Shown here: in pieces, positions 1-8,694 of the stretch
How positions within the stretch are numbered: the stretch's first letter is position 1
Layout: every line of letters begins with the position of its first letter
Origin: GCA-016699445 sp964555055
GTDB taxonomy: Bacteria; UBA10199; JACPAL01; GCA-016699445
Direction: 5' to 3'
DNA: 64,000 bases
Assembly: GCA_964555055.1 (NCBI GenBank)
Contig: CAZKQW010000001.1
Location: 398,632 to 462,631, forward strand
Translations under genes and position numbers: made by a program
Notes under the pieces: model-generated
Seen by the model: the letters and a program-made list of their open reading frames with translations, nothing else
What the model was told of the DNA's origin: nothing
Database searches by the model: none

Positions 1-594
1 CTCCAAGCCACCTTCCCCAAAAAAAGGCATGGATGACGTGGATTTTGAGTTTTTCATGGAATCGCCCAGATTCTTCATCACCTGGTAATCCGCATTTGAC
101 AGGCCGACTTCCGAAGGAGAGGCCGTCCAAATATCTTGGGTCTTTTTACCGTTCGCCGTGCCTTCATAATGATCGCAAGTCCATCCTCCAACCTTTTCTC
201 CGGATCCAACCTTCTGGTAAGTAGGCTTCACGGAAGGAGGCGGGGTCGGAGGTAATTTAATGCCTTGGGCCGCCATCCTTTCCCTCATCTGCTTGGCTTT
301 CTCCTCCAACTGAACCGTATCGCGGGCAAGATCTGACATGGAAGTTTCCGTATACGTGTTTTGCTTCGTGTCGATCATCCACATCACGCCTTTGTCTTTC
401 CGGAAGATCATCACGCGATCGCCCATCATGCCACCGAGCATGTCCACCCGAGATTTATCCTGGTCCAAATAGGCTTTGGCTTGCTGTTTCATCGGTTGAC
501 CACGAAAATCCATGGTCTGATCTGACACCATAACCACACCCCCTTGTGCGGCTACGCTGATGAACAAACTAAGAAAGACGATGATATTCTTCAT
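1..594 (-). CDS. Exported DUF4412-like protein, 3' part beyond the window
   Basis: The reading frame is open from an ATG at 594 to the window edge, 198 codons without a stop, so the C-terminus is missing. A strong ribosome site (AGGAGG, complement of 601-606) lies just upstream and fixes the start. The first ~20 residues (MKNIIVFLSLFISVAAQ) form a signal peptide. The mature part has the pattern of DUF4412-type periplasmic proteins: a short beta-rich segment (MVSDQTMDFRGQP), a basic/acidic segment around DKSRVDMLGG, and a segment naming the protein's own dye- or ligand-like interaction (MIFRKDKGVMWMIDTKQNTYTE). A Pro-rich linker (KLPPTPPPS) follows, then a second beta segment containing WTCDHYEG. 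Its molecular role is unknown. It follows sctV on the same strand after about 57 bases but has its own ribosome site. Family assignment is from memory of the fold pattern and is moderate; exported status is well supported. Confidence 0.7.
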   Translation of the reverse strand, partial: MKNIIVFLSLFISVAAQGGVVMVSDQTMDFRGQPMKQQAKAYLDQDKSRVDMLGGMMGDRVMIFRKDKGVMWMIDTKQNTYTETSMSDLARDTVQLEEKAKQMRERMAAQGIKLPPTPPPSVKPTYQKVGSGEKVGGWTCDHYEGTANGKKTQDIWTASPSEVGLSNADYQVMKNLGDSMKNSKSTSSMPFFGEGGLE

Positions 595-650
595 AGGAAT
601 CCTCCTGAAGAACTTTCATGAAGCGACTGAATCTGCGTGTCCATTAATTT

Positions 651-2780
651 TTAAGCGGCGGCGACTTGAGGTAGAGCGATACGGGCTATGGGCTGGATAC
701 GGAGGTTTTCCGAGAGTTCCTGATACGATAAAACGGCAAGTTGGGGGAACTCCAACTCGATGATTTTTCTGAAATAACGACGCACTTCCGAGATAGTCAA
801 GACGACGGGAGGTTTCGCACCTGGAGGTAGAGGGTGGCTCGCGATTTCCTTGCCGACAGATTCCACGATATCTTGGGTAATCTCAGGCTCAAGCGCTAAA
901 TAATTGCCTTTGTCTGTCTTGCGGATGGCCCCTCGGATCATCTCTTCGATTTCGGGATCCAAGAGATAAACGGCGAGGGTGCCGGCTTGTCCGGCGTATT
1001 TATGCGTGACGTAGCGCTTCAAGCCAGCGCGGACGTGTTCAGTTAAGGCCACGGTATCCCTTTCGACCTCTCCCCATTGAGCCAGCGTCGAAAAGATATT
1101 CTTTAAATCACGGATCGAAATATCCTCTTGGACGAGACGTTGGAAAATCTCCGAGAGTTGGAGGATCGTTATGATTTTAGGCACAATCTCTTTCACGATA
1201 GCCGGATGGGTTTTTTCCAACTCATTCAAAGTCGTCTGTACTTCTTGCACACCCAGGAACTCGTGCGCGTGCTTCCTTAAGATGAAGGAAAGGTGGAGGA
1301 TTAAGTATTCCGCAACGTCCCACATGCGAAAGCCGGCTTGCTGAGCCACGCTCTTGAACTCAGACGAGATCCACGTCACGACGGAATTGTCGATCGGATG
1401 GAGTGTTTCCTTTCCCGTAATGTTGAAGAGGGTGAGTTGCTCGAGAGACTCTCCCACTAAAATACACCCTTTCTCGATGCGACCGCGGGCAACGGGAATT
1501 TCATTGATGTTAATCACGTATCCTTCCGGATCCATGTCGATCGTCTGACCACGAACTTGGATACCGGGGAAATTCACCCCTAACTCATAATACAAACCGT
1601 GTCTCAAGAGCGGGATCAATTCATTAATGAAACGTCCGCCGTCTTGATTGTCGTCCACAAAAGGGATCAGATCCGAACCTACCTCAAGAGAAATCGGAGA
1701 GGGCATGATGAACGGAAGCACATCACCCTGCTTCGCCACCGCTTTTTTGACGACTTCCTCTTTAGGGGTCTCAACGATCTCTTGGGCTTCCTTTACCTTT
1801 CCTTTCGAAAGGAAATGCGCCATCGTGCCTAAGATTAAAGCCATTACGAAGAAAGGGGCTTTAGGCAGTCCTGGGACCAACCCTAAAACCGTCAATAAAC
1901 CCGCCGTGATCAACAAAGCCTTCGGGTGTGCCGTGATCTGACCAACGATGTCTCGACCGAGATTGGCGTCTTTGGATTCAGACGCCACACGCGTCACGAC
2001 GACGCCGGAGGAAACGGAAATGATGAGGGCAGGGATTTGGGCCACAAGGCCATCACCAATCGTAAGCAATGAATAGATCTTAGCGGACTCCGCTAAAGTC
2101 AGGTCGCGTTGCATGACGCCAATGATGAAGCCCCCAACAATATTGATAATGGTGATGATAATGCCGGCGATCGCATCCCCTTTGACGAACTTCATGGCAC
2201 CGTCCATGGCGCCGTAGAGTTGGGATTCCCGCTGGATGGTCGACCTTCGTTCCTGAGCTTGCTCCATGTTGATAATGCCCGCTCGCAGGTCGGCGTCGAT
2301 GGACATCTGCTTTCCGGGCATGGCATCCAAAGTAAAGCGGGCGCCGACTTCGGAAACACGCTCAGCACCTTTGGCGATGACGATGAAATTAATTAATGTG
2401 ATGATCGCGAACAAGACGCCGCCAACAACGTAATTGCCTCCGACAACGAAACTCCCGAAGGCATGGATGACTTCACCGGCGCTTCCTTCACTTAAAATTA
2501 AGCGGGTCGAAGCGATATTCAAAGAAAGACGGTAAAGAGTCGTGATCAATAGGATCGTCGGAAACGAGGCTATCTTCAAAGCATCAGAGATATAAAGGGC
2601 CACAAGTAGGATAACGACGGCAATGGCTAAGTCGACGGTGAGCAAGACGTCTAGCATCCACGTGGGAAGCGGGACGATGATCATCCCTAAGACGGCGATG
2701 ACGATCATCGCCAAGACCAAGTCGCTATACTTGGCGATCAACTCGTTGATTCCCATGAATTTAGGCAATGGAAGAGCCAT
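651..2780 (-). CDS. sctV: Type III secretion export gate SctV (LcrD/FlhA family)
   Basis: 709 residues, full length for the family. The N-terminal half holds about seven to eight membrane segments (residues ~18-330). The C-terminal half is the cytosolic domain that forms the nonameric ring receiving chaperone-substrate complexes. The FHIPEP signature is clear (IAKGAERVSEVGARF, TLDAMPGKQMSIDADLRAG). The stretch RESQLYGAMDGAMKFVKGD is typical of injectisome SctV; flagellar FlhA usually has a variant with DFYGAMDGASKFV. I therefore prefer non-flagellar SctV. In the cell it acts in the inner membrane as the export gate of the type III apparatus. No other type III gene is visible here: the right neighbour is argJ and the left neighbour is an exported DUF4412-like protein. 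There is no clear ribosome site before the ATG at 2780, and a second ATG at codon 9 is possible. Confidence 0.92.
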   Translation of the reverse strand: MALPLPKFMGINELIAKYSDLVLAMIVIAVLGMIIVPLPTWMLDVLLTVDLAIAVVILLVALYISDALKIASFPTILLITTLYRLSLNIASTRLILSEGSAGEVIHAFGSFVVGGNYVVGGVLFAIITLINFIVIAKGAERVSEVGARFTLDAMPGKQMSIDADLRAGIINMEQAQERRSTIQRESQLYGAMDGAMKFVKGDAIAGIIITIINIVGGFIIGVMQRDLTLAESAKIYSLLTIGDGLVAQIPALIISVSSGVVVTRVASESKDANLGRDIVGQITAHPKALLITAGLLTVLGLVPGLPKAPFFVMALILGTMAHFLSKGKVKEAQEIVETPKEEVVKKAVAKQGDVLPFIMPSPISLEVGSDLIPFVDDNQDGGRFINELIPLLRHGLYYELGVNFPGIQVRGQTIDMDPEGYVININEIPVARGRIEKGCILVGESLEQLTLFNITGKETLHPIDNSVVTWISSEFKSVAQQAGFRMWDVAEYLILHLSFILRKHAHEFLGVQEVQTTLNELEKTHPAIVKEIVPKIITILQLSEIFQRLVQEDISIRDLKNIFSTLAQWGEVERDTVALTEHVRAGLKRYVTHKYAGQAGTLAVYLLDPEIEEMIRGAIRKTDKGNYLALEPEITQDIVESVGKEIASHPLPPGAKPPVVLTISEVRRYFRKIIELEFPQLAVLSYQELSENLRIQPIARIALPQVAAA

Positions 2781-2833
2781 AAGTGCTTAGAATAGCTGAT
2801 TTTTAAGGAGAGGACTAGCGGAAAGTCGAAGTG

Positions 2834-4084
2834 TTAGGTTCGGTAACACGAGTTTAGTTTCACGTAATCTAACGTCAGATCGCTGGAGTAGAGGCTACAG
2901 CGGCCCTTACCGAGGCGACAGTCGACCGTTACGGTAAACTCCGGTTTTTTCATCACAGCCTTCGCGGCCTCATCGTCCGCCACACCGGTCGACATCCCGT
3001 TCTTGGCGACGCAAACCTTGTCGTAAAAAATCGATACCTTGTCAGGGTTGAGGGCCGTGCCTGCACGCCCGATGGCTCCCATGATGCGTCCCCAATTGGG
3101 ATCCTGCCCGAAAAAGGAGGTCCTGACCAAATAAGAATTCGCGATCGTATACGCCATGGCTTCGGCTTCCCGATCGTTCTTAGCCCCTTTCACATCAATG
3201 CGCACGCACTTAGTCGCACCTTCGCCGTCTTTCACCATGAGACGTGCCAACTGATCTAAGACCGTCGTTAAGCCTTCTTCAAAAAATTTCGCTTCGACCG
3301 TACCGGTTTTAATGGAACGATTCTTAGCCGCTCCATTGGCCAAGATGAGGGCGGTATCGTTCGTCGACATGTCTCCGTCCACGCTGATGCGATTGAATGT
3401 ATGCTCCACCGCCCGGGCGAAAACGGTCTCGAGAGTCTTTCGTTCGATCGCCGCGTCCGTCAGGATATAAGCGAGCATCGTGGCATGTAATCCACTACCA
3501 GAACGGTGTAGCTTCATGTGCGGCTCTATCATCCCCGCCCCTTTGGCGAAGCCTGCGATCCGGCACCGAACATTTTCTTTCTTCCCCACAACGATTTCCG
3601 TCGATGCCATCTTAGGCCATAAATCCGTGGTCAAAATCCCCTCGGCAGCCGGTTCGAGGCCGTCTTCGGAAAGAGCTTTCACTGCCATTCCGATCCCCCG
3701 GAAAATCTTTTCCATCGGTAGCGGAACGCCAATCTTTCCCGTCGAAGAGACAAGCACGTGTTTTGTCGGGATAGTCAGGAGTCGAGCCGTTTCTGCCACC
3801 ATCGCCTCGGCGTCGCGAAGACCTTGTTTTCCCGTGCACGCGTTAGCGTTCCCGCTATTAACGATCACCGCGCGGCAGAAACCCGAAACGATGTTTTTTC
3901 GAGACACGACGACCGGAGCCGCTACGACTTTTCCGGTCGTAAAGGTCCCGGCCACCACGGATGGAGCTTCGCTATAGATTAAAGTCATGTCTTTCTTAGA
4001 GGAAGCCTTAATGCCAGCGGTGATCCCAGAAAAGCGAAACCCCTTAATCTTCATATTTTTTGTTTTTTGCGTCAGATCATCCAT
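2834..4084 (-). CDS. argJ: Bifunctional ornithine acetyltransferase / N-acetylglutamate synthase
   Basis: ArgJ moves the acetyl group from N-acetylornithine to glutamate in the cyclic arginine pathway; the precursor cuts itself before a threonine that becomes the nucleophile. The frame opens at 4102, inside the end of secA. I prefer the ATG at 4084, after the secA stop, because GGGG lies 8 bases upstream; this gives 416 residues. Family motifs are present: KGFRFSGITAGIK at the N-terminus, NSGNANACTG, FAKGAGMIEPHM, the self-cleavage site A-T-M-L (Thr202 in this numbering), and DGEGATK. The oddity is ten extra residues (KLHRSGSGLH) between the usual PHM and the ATML nucleophile motif, where typical family members read directly PNMATML. 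The frame is intact, so it is probably functional. It is the only arginine gene here and is probably cotranscribed with secA. Confidence 0.95.
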   Translation of the reverse strand: MDDLTQKTKNMKIKGFRFSGITAGIKASSKKDMTLIYSEAPSVVAGTFTTGKVVAAPVVVSRKNIVSGFCRAVIVNSGNANACTGKQGLRDAEAMVAETARLLTIPTKHVLVSSTGKIGVPLPMEKIFRGIGMAVKALSEDGLEPAAEGILTTDLWPKMASTEIVVGKKENVRCRIAGFAKGAGMIEPHMKLHRSGSGLHATMLAYILTDAAIERKTLETVFARAVEHTFNRISVDGDMSTNDTALILANGAAKNRSIKTGTVEAKFFEEGLTTVLDQLARLMVKDGEGATKCVRIDVKGAKNDREAEAMAYTIANSYLVRTSFFGQDPNWGRIMGAIGRAGTALNPDKVSIFYDKVCVAKNGMSTGVADDEAAKAVMKKPEFTVTVDCRLGKGRCSLYSSDLTLDYVKLNSCYRT

Positions 4085-4086
4085 GG

Positions 4087-6804
4087 TTAAGCCCCGTGGC
4101 ATTTTTTGAATTTCTTACCGGAACCACAATGACAGAGCTCGTTGCGGCCCACTTTAGGCCCGTCATTCACGACGGTGTCGGTCGACGGCGGCGGGACGGA
4201 CGCTTGACCCATAGGGCTTTGGGGTAATCCCCCACGGGTCATTATAACGCGCTGGCGAGGCTGCTCGCGCCCTGGATCGATTTGTTCTACTTGAGATTTC
4301 TCTTCGATCTGAACGCGGAAGAGCTTAGACAACACGTCGTTCCGAAACTCCTGCAGCATGTGCTCAAAAATCTGGAATCCTTCTTTCTTATATTCCAATA
4401 AAGGATCTTTCTGCCCATAGCCACGTAGACCGATCCCTTCTCGCAAGTGGTCCATGGATAAAAGATGATCTTTCCATAGACCGTCTAAAGTTGAGATCAA
4501 GATGACTCGGCTTACTTCGGAAAAAATGGGAACTCCGTACTTATGTTCACGAGACTCCAAATCTTTTTCTAAAATTGCATAGACGGCTCTCCCGACGGTA
4601 TCGCGGGAAAATTCCATCAGCGACAGGTTTTGGACGGAAAGGCGCATGTCAAAAACCTCGCCGATCCTTTCCTCCAGACCTGCGAAATCTGTTTTTGCGT
4701 CGGTCACCTTCTCGGGGATATTATGGTCGACGGCGTCCGCCACCTCTTGGTCGATCATATCCAAGATCCTATCCTTGATCCCTTCGCCGGACAGGATACT
4801 GCGGCGCATGTCATAAACGAGATGGCGTTGTTGGTTAAGTACGTCATCATATTCCAAGAGGTGTTTACGGATATCGAAATTATGACCTTCAACCCTTTTT
4901 TGAGCGTTCTCGATGGCCTTACTAATCCACGGATGGATGATCGGTTCGTTTTCCTCAATGCCTAAGCGGTCCATCATCGCGCTGATGCGTTCCGACCCGA
5001 AAATCCGGAGGAGATCGTCGTCCAAGGAAAGGAAAAAGTGGGACGAGCCCGGATCCCCTTGCCGGCCCGCGCGTCCGCGCAGTTGGTTATCAATACGACG
5101 GGACTCATGGCGCTCAGTTCCCAAGATATGAAGCCCACCTTGCTCAACCACCTTCTTCTTTTCTTCTTCACACTGGACCTTCATGGCGGATAGGACTTTT
5201 TCGTATTCCTCTCGGTAGCGTTGGGGATCGAGGTTCGCGTCGACTTTTTGCCTCGCCAGGAATTCGGGATTCCCGCCCAATAAGATATCCGTCCCGCGAC
5301 CGGCCATGTTCGTCGAAATCGTCACAGCTTTGAAACGGCCCGCCTGGGCCACGATTTCCGCTTCGCGGTCGTGCTGTTTAGCGTTTAACACATGGTGCGG
5401 CACGCCCTCCCTCTTCAAGAGGGCGGAAAGCCTCTCCGATTTTTCGATGGAGATGGTGCCCACCAGAACGGGTTGGCCTTTTCCGTTTAATTCTTTGATT
5501 TCCTCGGCGACCGCGTGGAATTTTTCCTTCTCGGTTTTGTAAATGACGTCCACTTGGTCTTTTCGTAGCAAGGGACGGTTTGTGGGGATGACCAGGACAT
5601 CCAACTTATAAATTTTATGGAATTCCGCCGCTTCCGTTTCTGCCGTTCCCGTCATACCGGAGAGCTTCCTGTACATGCGGAAAAAATTCTGAAACGTCAC
5701 CGTCGCGAGGGTTTGATTTTCGTTCTCGATCTTCACCTTTTCCTTGGCTTCAACCGCTTGGTGTAAACCATCGCTCCACCGTCGTCCCGGCATCAGACGG
5801 CCCGTGAATTCGTCGACGATAATGACTTGACCTTCTTTGACAACGTAATCGACGTCGAGCTTGTAGAGACTGTGCGCCCGCAGGGCTTGTTGGACGTGGT
5901 GTACGACCTCGATATACTTGGGTTCGTAGAGATTCGGGATCTTAAGAATCTGCTCCACGTGGCCGACGCCTTCCTCCGTCAGAATGACAGACTTGCTTTT
6001 CTCATCGACAACGTAATCACCTGTCGTTTTCTTGACGCCGTCCTCTTCATAAGCCTTACCCTGCACGAGCTTAGGGATGATCTGATCGATGACGTAATAT
6101 TTGTCCGTCGATTCTTCGGACGGACCCGAAATAATCAAAGGCGTCCTAGCTTCGTCAATGAGGATAGAATCCACTTCATCGACGATCGCATAATGCAAGG
6201 GCCGCTGAACGAAGCTATCCAGGGAATACTTCATGTTATCGCGCAAATAATCGAAACCATACTCATTGTTCGTACCGTATGTAATGTCGGCACGATAAGA
6301 CTGCTGGCGCTGACTGTCGTTAAGACCATGAACGATAACGCCTACCGAAAGCCCTAAAAACCCATAGAGCCGACCCATCCACTCCGAATCGCGCCGGGCC
6401 AAGTAGTCATTGACGGTTACGACATGCACACCCTTTCCTTCCAAAGCATTTAAATAAGCAGGCAAAGTCGCGACGAGTGTTTTGCCTTCGCCGGTACGCA
6501 TCTCGGCGATTTTTCCTTGGTGTAAAACGCACCCTCCGATCATCTGGACATCGAAGTGTCTCATTCCAAGGACACGCTTTGAAGCCTCGCGCACCACGGC
6601 AAAGGCCTCCGGCAGGATCTGATCCAAAGTTTCTCCCTTTTGGAGTCGATCTTTAAATTCCAATGTTTTTTGCCGTAATTGATCGTCTGAGAGCCGTTGG
6701 ATAGATTCTTCCAAAGCATTGATGCGGGCGACGATGGGATAGATTTTTTTGAGTTCTCTTTCGTTACCGGTTCCGAATATTTTTTTGGCAAGCGCTCCAA
6801 ACAT
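4087..6804 (-). CDS. secA: Preprotein translocase ATPase SecA
   Basis: 905 residues, normal length. SecA is the motor that pushes unfolded precursors through SecYEG. Visible motifs: Walker A GEGKT at 105-109, DEVD at 209-212 followed by SILIDEARTPLIISG, the motif RLMPGRRWSDGLHQAVEAKE, MTGTAETEAAEF, the helicase-like second ATPase domain with TISTNMAGRGTDI and RGRAGRQGDPGSS, and the C-terminal SecB/ribosome-binding zinc finger CHCGSGKKFKKCHG. A Pro-rich linker (MGQASVPPPSTDT) precedes the finger. It is directly followed by argJ and preceded by an M23 peptidase gene, an arrangement seen in several Deltaproteobacteria. Its presence fits the heavy load of Sec-dependent exported proteins in this window. 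Confidence 0.98.
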   Translation of the reverse strand: MFGALAKKIFGTGNERELKKIYPIVARINALEESIQRLSDDQLRQKTLEFKDRLQKGETLDQILPEAFAVVREASKRVLGMRHFDVQMIGGCVLHQGKIAEMRTGEGKTLVATLPAYLNALEGKGVHVVTVNDYLARRDSEWMGRLYGFLGLSVGVIVHGLNDSQRQQSYRADITYGTNNEYGFDYLRDNMKYSLDSFVQRPLHYAIVDEVDSILIDEARTPLIISGPSEESTDKYYVIDQIIPKLVQGKAYEEDGVKKTTGDYVVDEKSKSVILTEEGVGHVEQILKIPNLYEPKYIEVVHHVQQALRAHSLYKLDVDYVVKEGQVIIVDEFTGRLMPGRRWSDGLHQAVEAKEKVKIENENQTLATVTFQNFFRMYRKLSGMTGTAETEAAEFHKIYKLDVLVIPTNRPLLRKDQVDVIYKTEKEKFHAVAEEIKELNGKGQPVLVGTISIEKSERLSALLKREGVPHHVLNAKQHDREAEIVAQAGRFKAVTISTNMAGRGTDILLGGNPEFLARQKVDANLDPQRYREEYEKVLSAMKVQCEEEKKKVVEQGGLHILGTERHESRRIDNQLRGRAGRQGDPGSSHFFLSLDDDLLRIFGSERISAMMDRLGIEENEPIIHPWISKAIENAQKRVEGHNFDIRKHLLEYDDVLNQQRHLVYDMRRSILSGEGIKDRILDMIDQEVADAVDHNIPEKVTDAKTDFAGLEERIGEVFDMRLSVQNLSLMEFSRDTVGRAVYAILEKDLESREHKYGVPIFSEVSRVILISTLDGLWKDHLLSMDHLREGIGLRGYGQKDPLLEYKKEGFQIFEHMLQEFRNDVLSKLFRVQIEEKSQVEQIDPGREQPRQRVIMTRGGLPQSPMGQASVPPPSTDTVVNDGPKVGRNELCHCGSGKKFKKCHGA

Positions 6805-6850
6805 AGGGAGCGGGATACTTAGGGATTTCTAGGAGGAAAGCAATCAGTAA

Positions 6851-7756
6851 CTATTTGATGAGATACTTCATCGGATCAACAGCCACACCATCCACATGGA
6901 CTTCATAATGGAGATGAGGACCTGTCGCATGTCCCGTGCTTCCCACTAAGGCGACTTCCATCCCTCGCAGGACTTTTTGACCTTCATGGACGAGAAGTTG
7001 CGACGCATGACCATATACGGTTGTAACACCGAAACCATGATCGATAATAACCGCTTTCCCATACCCACCTTTGTAACCTGAGAGCGTCACCACACCCGCA
7101 GCTGCTGCTTTAATGGGGGTACCCCATTGGGCCGCGATATCTAAGCCTGCATGGAAGTCTGGGGCTGAGGTGAAGGGAGAACGACGATAACCGAAATCAC
7201 TGGTGACCCACCCTTTGACAGGCCAAATGGAGGGAGTTGAAGAAAGGAGGGCGACTTTATTCTCCTGAGCTTTAACAAGATCCCGAATACGATCTTGTAT
7301 GCTTAACGTCCTCTCGTCTAAAAGATCTACGGTCGGATTTAAAGTATCGACACTAACTTCTGCCGTCTGCTCAGTAATATTAAAAGCCTTTGGATTAATG
7401 GGACCAATTCCTTTCTTCAGCATGTTTTTTTCTGTACCGACTAAGTCCGCTAATTTCCCGGTCATTTTCTCGGTTTCAGCAATATTCTTCTCTAAAAACT
7501 GCATCTTGGTCAGCAGATCTTTTCTTTCAGCTTCATAATCGATAATTTTCTGATGATCGCTTTTTACGGATTGATAAAGGGAACGGTAGTGCCAAAAACC
7601 GACAATTTGAACTCCGAGAACAAAAATAGTGCTCACCGCAATGAGCATTAAGGCATTCAGCAGCTTAGGCGTTACCCGTAACTGCTTCATGTCTTTACTG
7701 CCTTCAGGCACAAAAAAGAGATGAAAAGACGGGATTTTCTTTTTGGTTTTCTTCAT
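6851..7756 (-). CDS. Membrane-anchored M23 (LytM-type) endopeptidase
   Basis: 301 residues. A basic cytosolic start is followed by one membrane segment at ~35-55 (LNALMLIAVSTIFVLGVQIVG), then a coiled-coil region at ~65-105 (DYEAERKDLLTKMQFLEKNI), a linker, and a C-terminal M23 domain. The zinc-site motifs are FHAGLD (first His and Asp) and GPHLHYEV (HxH), so it looks catalytically complete. The product probably cuts peptidoglycan cross-bridges from the periplasmic face of the inner membrane. The topology resembles the NlpD/EnvC/MepM group, but I cannot say which. It stands 46 bases upstream of secA. The leader (7757-7922) is AT-rich with no clear ribosome site. Confidence 0.92.
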   Translation of the reverse strand: MKKTKKKIPSFHLFFVPEGSKDMKQLRVTPKLLNALMLIAVSTIFVLGVQIVGFWHYRSLYQSVKSDHQKIIDYEAERKDLLTKMQFLEKNIAETEKMTGKLADLVGTEKNMLKKGIGPINPKAFNITEQTAEVSVDTLNPTVDLLDERTLSIQDRIRDLVKAQENKVALLSSTPSIWPVKGWVTSDFGYRRSPFTSAPDFHAGLDIAAQWGTPIKAAAAGVVTLSGYKGGYGKAVIIDHGFGVTTVYGHASQLLVHEGQKVLRGMEVALVGSTGHATGPHLHYEVHVDGVAVDPMKYLIK

Positions 7757-7922
7757 AATTTTTTAAAAATTATTTTAAGCTGCGGCTTACGGGAAATTTT
7801 CAAGAGACTTATTCTTATAAAGGTAAGGGGCGAACCCCCCTCTGTCAAGGCAAAAGGCTTTGGGAAAGCCAACAAAATGCGACTCATCGCGTTATTAAAA
7901 TTTTTCTCTCTAAGCGCGATTT

Positions 7923-8684
7923 TTAATTTTCATCAATATTTACAAGGACAATAGAAATATTGTCATCACCTCCATTTTTATTAGCGAGTTCAATCAACTC
8001 TTGGCACGCAGCTTTAGGGTTTGAGCGGGAAACCACCTTTTCAATGTCTTGATTATCCACCATATTAGTGAGCCCATCAGATCCCAAGACAAACCGGTCT
8101 CCTGATTCGATCTCTCTGACCATTAAATCGATCTCGACATCGCTTTGAAAACCAACGGAACGCGTGATGATATTGCGGAACTTATGATTCTTAACTTCTT
8201 CCTCGGTGATAAAACCGGCCCGCAACTGTTCAGCAACTAAGGAGTGATCATGGGTCAATTGTTTGATAGTGTTGTCCCGGACCAAATAGGCCCGGCTATC
8301 CCCTACATGAGCGATATAACCTCTTCCATTTTGTATAAAGAGGGCCACTGTTGTAGTGCCCATTCCACGTAAGTTGGGATTTTTGGCCGCCTCTTCGAAA
8401 ATACGGTGGGAGGCCACGCGAATGGCGTATTTCAACATCTCCCCATAATCCGAACGGTCAAACCCGAGATTTAAGGATAAAGTGGCTTCAGGATCCTTTA
8501 AAAGTTGCTGGATGTTTTCGCTAATAGTTTTAACGGCGATCCGGCTAGCAAACTCTCCGCCTAAATGCCCTCCCATACCATCGGCGACGATAAAAAGACC
8601 TAATTCCCCATCTACGAAAAGACTATCTTCGTTTTTCTCCCGCTTACGACCCACATCTGTCAGCCCAAAATACTCAACTTTCAA
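7923..8684 (-). CDS. PP2C-type Ser/Thr protein phosphatase (Stp family)
   Basis: 253 residues, the standard size of soluble bacterial PP2C. The metal-binding motifs are in order: GRKREKNEDS at the N-terminus, VADGMGGHLGGEFAS, HVGDSRAYLVRD, LTHDHSLV, GSDGLTNMVD and GGDDNISIVLV. It should remove phosphate from Ser/Thr-phosphorylated proteins in a Mn/Mg-dependent way. The most obvious partner class is Hanks-type kinases; one such kinase lies far away at 49.3-51.4 kb, and the two are not linked by operon. It lies 10 bases after pmbA, so the two are probably cotranscribed. Confidence 0.95.
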   Translation of the reverse strand: MKVEYFGLTDVGRKREKNEDSLFVDGELGLFIVADGMGGHLGGEFASRIAVKTISENIQQLLKDPEATLSLNLGFDRSDYGEMLKYAIRVASHRIFEEAAKNPNLRGMGTTTVALFIQNGRGYIAHVGDSRAYLVRDNTIKQLTHDHSLVAEQLRAGFITEEEVKNHKFRNIITRSVGFQSDVEIDLMVREIESGDRFVLGSDGLTNMVDNQDIEKVVSRSNPKAACQELIELANKNGGDDNISIVLVNIDEN

Positions 8685-8694
8685 ACCATCCCCC

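Noticed and set aside
651..2780. Flagellar FlhA instead of SctV
   Set aside because: RESQLYGAMDGAMKF is the injectisome-type variant, and no flagellar gene is near.
3495..3530. GAGCCGCACATGAAGCTACACCGTTC inside argJ read on the minus strand recalls group II intron domain V
   Set aside because: The two ends do not pair properly, no intron ORF or other domains surround it, and the argJ frame passes through intact.
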